Shown: piece by piece, positions 1-5,196 of the stretch
Layout of the letters: every line of letters starts with the position of its first letter
How positions within the stretch are numbered: the stretch's first letter is position 1
Assembly (NCBI GenBank): GCA_964575225.1
Contig: CAZNQW010000198.1
Coordinates: 1 to 7,233 of the forward strand
DNA length: 7,233 nucleotides
Origin: CAZNQW01 sp964575225
GTDB lineage: Bacteria > Chloroflexota > Anaerolineae > JAAYZQ01
Direction of reading: 5' to 3'
The notes under the pieces: model-generated
What the model was told of the DNA's origin: nothing
The model's input: only the letters and a program-made list of their open reading frames with translations
Databases searched by the model: none
Program-made: the position numbers and the translations under genes

Positions 1-15
1 ACGCTCTTCCGATCT
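1..15 (+). other. Residual Illumina sequencing adapter (not genomic)
   Basis: The first 15 bases, ACGCTCTTCCGATCT, are identical to the 3' end of the Illumina TruSeq universal / read-1 primer. An exact match placed precisely at the contig edge is best explained by untrimmed adapter carried into the assembly. Genomic sequence therefore starts at about base 16. No matching reverse-complement adapter is seen at the right end. Confidence 0.95.
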
Positions 16-24
16 CGCCCGTAC
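16..24. repeat. Half copy of the 28-bp palindrome at the contig edge
   Basis: CGCCCGTAC immediately follows the adapter and is identical to the last nine bases of the palindrome at 192-219. After it the two copies diverge. The likely reading is that the contig begins inside a second copy of the same dispersed palindrome, whose left part was lost at the assembly break. Nine bases alone could match by chance. Confidence 0.5.
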
Positions 25-72
25 AGATTCCGGCATGGGCTCCCGCTACTCCGGGAATGAACCCTCCGCATT

Positions 73-102
73 GCTCGCCGCCCCGGGGACGGGGCGCGGA
101 GC
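73..102. repeat. GC-rich imperfect stem-loop
   Basis: CGCCCCG (79-85) pairs with CGGGGCG (90-96) around the four-base loop GGGA. After a 2x2 mismatch the stem continues with GCTC (73-76) and GAGC (99-102). It lies about 160 bases past the stop of the VIT-VWA gene on that gene's strand. No U-run follows in either direction, so a terminator role is not supported; a general 3'-end structure is possible. Confidence 0.4.
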
Positions 103-191
103 AGAGTCGCATCGTCTCGTACGCAGCCGGAATTCGACCGGGCAACGCATACAACGCGTGGGGTTGTCAATACCTACCCATGGTGGAATTT

Positions 192-219
192 GTACGGGCG
201 ACGCATGCGTCGCCCGTAC
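192..219. repeat. Perfect 28-bp extragenic palindrome
   Basis: The arm GTACGGGCGACGCA (192-205) is followed immediately by its exact reverse complement (206-219), with no loop. Pairing stops at the flanking bases 191 and 220. It sits 42 bases past the stop codon of the VIT-VWA gene. No T-run follows on either strand, so it is not a standard intrinsic terminator. Palindromes of this look (GTAnGGGCG...CGCCCnTAC) are, from memory, abundant between genes in many Chloroflexota and metagenome contigs. That family link is recollection, not a search result. Confidence 0.85.
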
Positions 220-261
220 CGCCTGGTGAATATCTCCGCTAGCAAAGGCGAGGCAGAGCCA

Positions 262-2598
262 CTACCGGGAGAAAAAATCGACCACCGCTTCGACGATCTG
301 GCGAAAGAACTCGAGCACAGCCTGCACCGGTCCCTCGATCTTGTCGTCGCCCGGATCCCCCGGATCTAGCGGCTGCGGCGTGACCGGCGTATCCACCCCC
401 GGAGTGGTTGGCGGGATGTCGACCGCCGGCGCCTCGCCATCGCGGATCTCGTAGGCCGTTTTTTCCAGCACGACGATGACATGAGCGCCCACCGCCAGGT
501 AGCGGCCCCATTCGGGCCGAGCCGCCACCAGGGCGAAATAGTCCGCAGAGCCAAACCCCACCGGTGTCAGCTTCATTCGCGCCGGGTCAAAGAGGGTGTC
601 GGTCCAGACCCCATCGTTCAGGACAAAGGTCTTGTCACCCACATACTTGACAGGGCTGACTTCATAGCCGTACGCATCGGTAACCGCATTCGAGCCCAAC
701 CCGGGCGCCAAGGCGGCGGGCGCCTCGGCCTCGGATAGCGTTTTTTCGCCGGCGCTCCGTTCCACGCTTTGTTGGCCAAAGGCCGGCAAGGCGGTCGCCT
801 GGGCCTGCATCTCGTCGGCAAGGGCCTCCCTTCCTTCCTGGGTGAGGGCCCGGTCGGTCTCTTCGACCAGGAAGGAGGTGTAGGGGGTGACGATGCCATA
901 GCGGATCGACAGTTCGACCACCTCGTCCACCAACTCCCGGTCCTCGCCGTGCAGGCGGATCTGCTGCAACAGGTAGCCGATCTTGCGCGTGGCCCACAGG
1001 CGGGCGATAAACTCCTCGCCCCCCTCTTGCTCGAAACGCACGTCCTCAAAGGCATACTCCATGCGGAGATTGCTGGCCTTCCCCGTCAGCGAGATGTCGG
1101 TTTGGCCTCCCTGGCGATAGCGACCCACCACCATCAATTGGGTGCCCGCAAAGAGATCGGGCAAGGGGTAGGGATAGACGTCCTCCACCTCGATATCGCC
1201 AAAGTCGATGGTGAGGTCGGCCAGCAACGGGCTGCTGACTTTGGCATAGAAGGCCGACACCTTTTCACCGATGGATTCCTCAGGACGGACATAGCCCGTG
1301 GCGCCGCGGTGATTCTGGGCGATGGTATCCAGCAGGACGGTGTTCACGTCATAGCCCACGCCAAAGGGAAAGATGCGGGCATTGGATGGCGCCACGCCGC
1401 CGACGTTCTGGATGATGCGATCGATGTCGGTCTCTCCCACAGTGGGCAGCCCATCGGTCAGAAACACCAGGATGGTTGGCCGCTCGGCATCGACCATCGA
1501 CAGCGCTTCCAGCAAGGCCCGGTTGATGTCGGTCGAGCCGTTGGCATCCAGGCGCGACACAAAGCGGCGGGCATCGCCCCGTTCCTCGGCGCCGACCAGG
1601 GTCCGGGCGTAGGTCTGGGTGGAGGTGCTAAAGGCGATGATGTTAAAACGGTCCTCGTCGTGCAGGTTGTCCAACACAAAGTTCAGGGCCTCTTTGGCCT
1701 GCTCGATCTTTTCGCCCTGCATCGAGCCCGACACGTCCAGAATCAGCAGTACATCCTTGGCGATGACCTGGGTGGTGTCGATTTCGACCTTGGGCGCAGC
1801 CAGGAGCAGAAAAAAGCCATCGCTTCTTTCCGGCTTGTAGCTCAGCAGGTTTAGGCCCACATCGTCGGGCGAGACGGCATAATACAGCGCGTAATCGCGG
1901 TCGGGCTTGACATCGTATTCTTCATAGCCCACCGTTGCATTGAGGTCCCCGCGGCGCACCACGTCGACGTTGTGACTGGGACTATAGATGGCCTTCAGGG
2001 GCTCGTTGCTGCGGATGGTCACCTGGACGGTGACCTCTTCCAGGGGCCGGGGTGAGAATTTTTCGGTGTTGAGGGGATAGACATATTCGACCAAGCCGTT
2101 ATCCACCGTCAGCACCTGGCTGTATTCCAGCTCGACACGCCGCTGACCGCCCGGCGGGATGGGATAGATGCGGGCCTGGAAGGCATTGTGGCCCACATAC
2201 TCGAGGAGGGCCGGGTCGCGGCGCTGCCGCACAATGTCCTCGTAGATGCGGTGGGCCTCGTCCCGCTCCAAGATCTGCCCCTCGAGCTTTTCGCCATCCA
2301 CCCACATGGCAAACTCGCTAATGGCTGCACCCTCGGGCAGGGGGAACAGGTAGGTTCCTTCCACCTCGTGACGGCCTTCGTTGACAAACACTTGATCGAC
2401 GTGGGTGATGGCCACCTGGTCCTCGATGGTCACCTCGACGCGGTGGTATTGGATGGTCAAAAAGGGCACCTCAATGATGGACACATCGGGTGGCGGCTTG
2501 GGGACAATGATCCCATCGGCCCAGGCAGGCGACACAGGAACGATCAACAGGGCCACAATGCACAACACTCCCCACAGGAACGGCTTTCTGGCGCTCAC
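262..2598 (-). CDS. Secreted VIT and von Willebrand factor A domain protein
   Basis: This 778-residue protein has a Sec signal peptide: basic start, hydrophobic core at about residues 8-22, and a likely cut after A25-W26-A27. A VIT domain follows (about 40-165), then a beta-rich stretch, then a VWA domain (about 280-455) with a complete metal-ion-dependent adhesion site: D288-x-S290-x-S292, T356 and D382 in FLTDG. The order matches bacterial relatives of inter-alpha-trypsin inhibitor heavy chains. These are exported proteins thought to mediate metal-dependent protein binding, but the bacterial members are poorly characterised. After about 585 comes an Ala/Gln/Glu-rich linker, a small compact region (about 646-720), a Pro/Asp-rich linker (about 728-752) and a short amphipathic C-terminal helix. 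There is no LPXTG motif, transmembrane anchor or lipobox. The start is GTG, chosen because AGGAGG lies nine bases upstream and the signal peptide begins there; the stop is TAG. The exact ligand is unknown. Confidence 0.93.
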   Translation of the reverse strand: MSARKPFLWGVLCIVALLIVPVSPAWADGIIVPKPPPDVSIIEVPFLTIQYHRVEVTIEDQVAITHVDQVFVNEGRHEVEGTYLFPLPEGAAISEFAMWVDGEKLEGQILERDEAHRIYEDIVRQRRDPALLEYVGHNAFQARIYPIPPGGQRRVELEYSQVLTVDNGLVEYVYPLNTEKFSPRPLEEVTVQVTIRSNEPLKAIYSPSHNVDVVRRGDLNATVGYEEYDVKPDRDYALYYAVSPDDVGLNLLSYKPERSDGFFLLLAAPKVEIDTTQVIAKDVLLILDVSGSMQGEKIEQAKEALNFVLDNLHDEDRFNIIAFSTSTQTYARTLVGAEERGDARRFVSRLDANGSTDINRALLEALSMVDAERPTILVFLTDGLPTVGETDIDRIIQNVGGVAPSNARIFPFGVGYDVNTVLLDTIAQNHRGATGYVRPEESIGEKVSAFYAKVSSPLLADLTIDFGDIEVEDVYPYPLPDLFAGTQLMVVGRYRQGGQTDISLTGKASNLRMEYAFEDVRFEQEGGEEFIARLWATRKIGYLLQQIRLHGEDRELVDEVVELSIRYGIVTPYTSFLVEETDRALTQEGREALADEMQAQATALPAFGQQSVERSAGEKTLSEAEAPAALAPGLGSNAVTDAYGYEVSPVKYVGDKTFVLNDGVWTDTLFDPARMKLTPVGFGSADYFALVAARPEWGRYLAVGAHVIVVLEKTAYEIRDGEAPAVDIPPTTPGVDTPVTPQPLDPGDPGDDKIEGPVQAVLEFFRQIVEAVVDFFSR

Positions 2599-2607
2599 GG
2601 CTCAACT

Positions 2608-2613
2608 CCTCCT
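2608..2613 (-). promoter_or_regulatory. Shine-Dalgarno site of the VIT-VWA gene
   Basis: On the minus strand AGGAGG lies nine bases before a GTG codon. It is a full match to the anti-Shine-Dalgarno core and decides in favour of the GTG start at 2598, directly before the signal peptide. Confidence 0.85.
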
Positions 2614-2680
2614 CTCGGGTTCCAATTGGGGTCCATCCCTAAGACGCCCAAGGAGCCGATCCTGTTCCCGAGAATGGGCC

Positions 2681-2702
2681 GCCAGCTTCTGTTATGTCGG
2701 TG
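2681..2702. repeat. 22-bp imperfect direct repeat, copy 1
   Basis: This matches 2773-2794 at 19 of 22 positions, and all three differences are C/T transitions. The shared core is AGCTTyTGyTATGTCGG. The copies start 92 bases apart and both lie upstream of the VIT-VWA gene. The role is unknown; it may be a regulator site or a remnant of a dispersed repeat unit. Confidence 0.65.
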
Positions 2703-2772
2703 GGGACGGGTTCTGCCCGCGCGGGTGGGTGGAATGGGGCAATCGGGGAGGGATAAACCAAAAGGAGGACCT

Positions 2773-2794
2773 GCCAGCTTTTGCTATGTCGGCG
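2773..2794. repeat. 22-bp imperfect direct repeat, copy 2
   Basis: This is the second copy of the repeat described at 2681-2702. It ends three bases before the 27-nt palindrome at 2797-2823. Copy 1 is followed within about 15 bases by the small palindrome CCCGCGCGGG, so the two may be diverged units of a repeat-plus-palindrome element. Confidence 0.65.
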
Positions 2795-2796
2795 TG

Positions 2797-2823
2797 TAGG
2801 GGCCGGTTTGAAACCGGCCCCTA
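2797..2823. repeat. 27-nt extragenic palindrome
   Basis: Arms TAGGGGCCGGTTT (2797-2809) and AAACCGGCCCCTA (2811-2823) are exact reverse complements around a single G at 2810. The element lies 54 bases past the stop of the iron-sulfur gene. Neither strand has a T-run after it, so it is not a typical intrinsic terminator, although the stem could protect an mRNA 3' end. Its outer bases (TAGGGGC/GCCCCTA) resemble those of the palindrome at 192-219, while the centres differ. From memory, palindromes of this type are common in Chloroflexota-like contigs. Confidence 0.8.
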
Positions 2824-2877
2824 TTCCAATCCGGTCAGGCCTCGTTACACACAAGCCAAACGCTTACATCGCGCCGA

Positions 2878-4113
2878 TCAGCCCTGCATCGATTGCCACA
2901 CCAGCTCGGCCAGATCCATGACGCGAAGGCGGATCCGGTTCTTGCGGGCGGATTCGGCCAGGGTGCGGTTGCACTGCTGGCAGGCCGAAAGCACGATCTT
3001 GGCGCCGGTTGCCTCGGCTTGCTCGATTCGGCGCTTGCCCACAGCCGCGGTCAGCTCGGGGTCGGCCATCTCGGCATCGCCGCCGCCCCCACAGCACAGG
3101 GACATTTCCCGATGGTCGGCCATTTCGGTGAACTGGATGCCGGGGATGGCCTGGATGATGCGTCGCGGCGCGTCATAGATGCCGCACGTCCGGCCCAGGT
3201 CGCAGGGATCGTGGTAGGTCACCGGCTGGGCAAACTCGTGCAGGTGGATCTTGCCCTCGTCGATCAGGGCGGCGATCAGTTCGGTGGAATGCAGCACCTC
3301 AAAGCCGAGGGGCTCGCCCAACAGGTGGGGATATTCATCGCGCCAGGTATGCAGGCAGGAGGGACAGGTCGTCACTAGCCGCCGGGCACCGATGGCCCGT
3401 ACCGCCTCCACATTGTGCCGGGCCAGCGCAGCCACCTCCCGACCCATACCGGCAATCTGCAAGGGGAACCCACAGCACCACTCACCGCTGCCCAGGGTCG
3501 TCACATTCTCGCCCGACGCCTCCAGGATCTGGATGAAACTCTGGGGGATGCCATACACCCGCGGATACATCGAGCCGACACATCCGGCGAAATAGACCGT
3601 CTCGGCGCCCACCCGGCCATCCAGGCCCTCGGGCCGCCGCTCCATGTTCTCGGTCCACACCATGCGTTGGGCATTGTCCTCGCCCGAGATGTTGTGCTGG
3701 GTGGTCACCCGCTCTTTGAGTACATCAAAGGTCTCGGGGTAGAGACCCCAATCGACCAACTGCTCTCGCATCGAAAGCCACAAAGGTCGAGTGTCGATCT
3801 GGACCGGGCAGACCACGTGACAGCGGGCGCAAAGGGTGCATTGGTACACCCCCCGGCTATAGGCGGCCAACTCCTCCTCGGTGGCCGGTCGAATTCCGAA
3901 CAGGCGGGCCACCACCCCCAGGTGATCGGCCTTCCACAGGCTCTTGGTGGTGGCGATCTTTTGCAGTGGGTGGATTTCCTCGCTCTGCACCTCGGCAAAG
4001 GTGGGGCAGGCCTCGATACAATCGCCGCAGCGGGTACAGGCTTCCATTTCCATCATCTGGCGGAAGGTAAAGTTTGCCAGATCGATCTGTTTCCGTGTAT
4101 TTGGTGTGTTCAC
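2878..4113 (-). CDS. HdrD/GlpC-like (Fe-S)-binding oxidoreductase subunit
   Basis: This 411-residue cytoplasmic protein should carry electrons between the adjacent membrane cytochrome and a soluble donor or acceptor. Two ferredoxin-type motifs near the N-terminus predict two [4Fe-4S] clusters: C26-C29-C32-C36-P and C92-C95-C98-C102-P. Two CCG domains follow, each complete: C178, C213-C214-G, C250-x2-C253; and C304, C340-C341-G, C378-x2-C381. This CX31-39CCX35-36CXXC spacing binds the noncubane clusters of heterodisulfide reductase HdrB/HdrD. Length and order match HdrD, GlpC, GlcF and DsrK. There is no FAD domain and no signal peptide. The GTG start has AGGAGGT five bases upstream; the stop is TGA. 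It follows the cytochrome b gene with a 14-base gap. Alternatives to a disulfide reductase are an ETF:menaquinone oxidoreductase (FadF/EMO type, where both parts are often fused) or a dehydrogenase electron subunit. No catalytic partner is present, so the substrate is open. Confidence 0.92.
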   Translation of the reverse strand: MNTPNTRKQIDLANFTFRQMMEMEACTRCGDCIEACPTFAEVQSEEIHPLQKIATTKSLWKADHLGVVARLFGIRPATEEELAAYSRGVYQCTLCARCHVVCPVQIDTRPLWLSMREQLVDWGLYPETFDVLKERVTTQHNISGEDNAQRMVWTENMERRPEGLDGRVGAETVYFAGCVGSMYPRVYGIPQSFIQILEASGENVTTLGSGEWCCGFPLQIAGMGREVAALARHNVEAVRAIGARRLVTTCPSCLHTWRDEYPHLLGEPLGFEVLHSTELIAALIDEGKIHLHEFAQPVTYHDPCDLGRTCGIYDAPRRIIQAIPGIQFTEMADHREMSLCCGGGGDAEMADPELTAAVGKRRIEQAEATGAKIVLSACQQCNRTLAESARKNRIRLRVMDLAELVWQSMQG

Positions 4114-4118
4114 AGGGT

Positions 4119-4125
4119 ACCTCCT
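4119..4125 (-). promoter_or_regulatory. Shine-Dalgarno site of the iron-sulfur gene, abutting the upstream stop codon
   Basis: On the minus strand AGGAGGT lies five bases before the GTG start at 4113. It begins two bases after the TAA stop (4130-4128) of the cytochrome gene. This arrangement supports the GTG start and implies that ribosomes finishing the cytochrome gene load straight onto the next one. Confidence 0.85.
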
Positions 4126-4127
4126 CC

Positions 4128-5096
4128 TTATGACGCGGGCTGTGGCTTTTCCTGGCGGGCCGCTGCACTGCCGTGCGAGGCATCGGTGGCAAGCATGGTG
4201 TTGTAGGCCACGATCACCGGGCTCATGATCACGTGAAAGAACCGGCTAAAGGGCAGCAGGAAGAGCAGGGCCGTCACGATGATAAAGTGGCTCCAGAAAA
4301 AGAGGTTGTGAAACACCTCCCACACCCCCGGTTCCAGTTTCAGCGCACCCAGAACCACCGCCGGCAGATATCCGACAAAACCCCACTGGGGCCCCCATAC
4401 GTCGTACAACCCAAGCGGCAACTTTTCCAGAGCGATCAGGGTTGGCGCTGGGGCAAACACGCCCCCCGACTGAGTATAGTCGGCCAAAAGGCGAAAGGTC
4501 TCGGTGGGAAACCCGCCCAGTACGATCAGCGTCATCAGGACCAAAATGACCGTATCGGCCGGCATGGTGCGCAACTGGGGATCCTTGGCCCCATAGCGGC
4601 GCCAGAGGATCAGGGCCATGCCCGCCAGGGTGACCAGCCCCAAAAGATCGTTGACCAACGCCACCCAGCCCACGTCGGCATGATAGAGCTGGCCCAACAG
4701 CGGGATGGCGACGACCTCGTCGGGCGACATGCCCAACAGCGGCAGGATCTCGACGGCCACGCCGGTAAAGGTCGAAAAGATGCCCAGCACCAACCACGAG
4801 CCAAAGACGAAAATGTGGGCCATCCAGCGCTGCCGATCCTTGGCTGCCAAGCGTCGGTGGACCATACCGTCCACCACCAAAGCCTTGAGCAGAATCCAGA
4901 TCCTACGGCTCAAAAGCAGGCTCACCGAGAGCCTGATCACCGCTTTGAACTTTTGCCAGCGGGGGGCATCTGCCGGCAGGCCCGGCACCCGAGCCTTGAA
5001 CCACACCGATAGGACCCAGATTAGCTCGGCGCAGAAAAGGCCCAACATGAGCAAATGGACTACCCAGAAAATGGTCAATCGCAGATCGTGTTGCAT
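4128..5096 (-). CDS. NarI/HdrE/DsrM-like cytochrome b membrane subunit
   Basis: This 322-residue integral membrane protein should hold heme b and link the quinone pool to the iron-sulfur partner encoded next. Hydrophobic segments lie at about 8-32, 92-118, 141-165, 180-200, 236-253 and 264-285. Between the first two is a cytoplasmic-looking stretch with SRRIW and HRRLAAKDRQRWMAH, as in the nitrate reductase gamma / HdrE / DsrM family. Candidate heme ligands are H94, H270 and H288. The 18-residue spacing of H270 and H288 equals that of NarI H187 and H205, and the LPFSRFFH ending is typical of the family. A second histidine ten residues after H94, as in NarI H56/H66, is absent (L104), so the heme count may differ. 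At 322 residues it is nearer DsrM than the shorter NarI. The ATG start has AAGGAG eight bases upstream; the stop is TAA. There is no nitrate reductase catalytic gene nearby, so the name narI would mislead. Confidence 0.88.
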   Translation of the reverse strand: MQHDLRLTIFWVVHLLMLGLFCAELIWVLSVWFKARVPGLPADAPRWQKFKAVIRLSVSLLLSRRIWILLKALVVDGMVHRRLAAKDRQRWMAHIFVFGSWLVLGIFSTFTGVAVEILPLLGMSPDEVVAIPLLGQLYHADVGWVALVNDLLGLVTLAGMALILWRRYGAKDPQLRTMPADTVILVLMTLIVLGGFPTETFRLLADYTQSGGVFAPAPTLIALEKLPLGLYDVWGPQWGFVGYLPAVVLGALKLEPGVWEVFHNLFFWSHFIIVTALLFLLPFSRFFHVIMSPVIVAYNTMLATDASHGSAAARQEKPQPAS

Positions 5097-5196
5097 GTGC
5101 CCAACTCCTTTGTTGATTTTTGTCGATCTCTTGGCCCATCACCGAAAAGTTCCAACATCTACCAAGGGGCGAAAAGCTGTCGGCCCGCGCTCCGGC
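5097..5196. other. Gap between kinase and redox genes
   Basis: These 100 bases contain the Shine-Dalgarno AAGGAG (5105-5110, minus strand) of the cytochrome gene and a 10-base match, GCTGTCGGCC at 5176-5185, to the kinase upstream region (7101-7110). I see no terminator or convincing promoter hexamers. The kinase and redox genes could be one transcript or two; the gap is large enough for a promoter. Confidence 0.45.

Larger units (their letters stand above)
16..261. other. Noncoding region downstream of the VIT-VWA gene
   Basis: I see no credible gene in these 246 bases. Short open frames exist but lack a ribosome binding site, and one reads straight through the palindrome at 192-219. The stretch holds the partial repeat at 16-24, a GC-rich stem-loop at 73-102 and the perfect palindrome at 192-219. 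None of these is followed by a T-tract on the minus strand, so I cannot place a rho-independent terminator for the gene that ends at 262. Confidence 0.6.
2599..2877. other. Repeat-bearing intergenic region between iron-sulfur and VIT-VWA genes
   Basis: These 279 bases hold two copies of a 22-bp imperfect direct repeat (2681-2702 and 2773-2794), the self-complementary decamer CCCGCGCGGG (2716-2725), and the 27-nt palindrome (2797-2823). I see no coding sequence with a ribosome binding site and no convincing -35/-10 pair. The length and repeat content suggest that the VIT-VWA gene is not tightly co-transcribed with the redox genes, and that its promoter lies here unrecognised. Confidence 0.55.

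Noticed and set aside
57..242. Small plus-strand open frame in the left noncoding region
   Set aside because: It has no ribosome site, reads through the perfect palindrome and starts close to the adapter-damaged contig edge.
769..1854. Long plus-strand open frame (361 codons) opposite the VIT-VWA gene
   Set aside because: It lies entirely within a gene with clear domains, has no similarity I recognise and no ribosome site. It is the usual antisense shadow of GC-rich coding DNA.
2681..2794. CRISPR array
   Set aside because: There are only two imperfect copies, with a spacer of about 70 bases and no cas genes, so it does not meet the pattern.
2797..2823. Intrinsic terminator for the iron-sulfur gene
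   Set aside because: The hairpin is strong, but no T-run follows on the minus strand (the next bases are ACACGCC), so the evidence favours an extragenic palindrome.
2405..3178. Plus-strand open frame (257 codons) spanning the intergenic region and the ends of two genes
   Set aside because: It overlaps two well-supported genes and runs through the 27-nt palindrome and both direct repeats. The translation is low-complexity and shows no domain.
4173..5012. Plus-strand open frame (279 codons) opposite the cytochrome b gene
   Set aside because: Its translation is rich in His, Gln and Arg, as expected from reading a membrane protein gene backwards. The minus strand encodes a recognisable family.
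4128..5096. Genuine respiratory nitrate reductase gamma subunit (narI)
   Set aside because: No NarGHJ genes are present, the protein is about 100 residues longer than typical NarI, one heme histidine appears to be missing, and the coupled neighbour is an HdrD-type protein.
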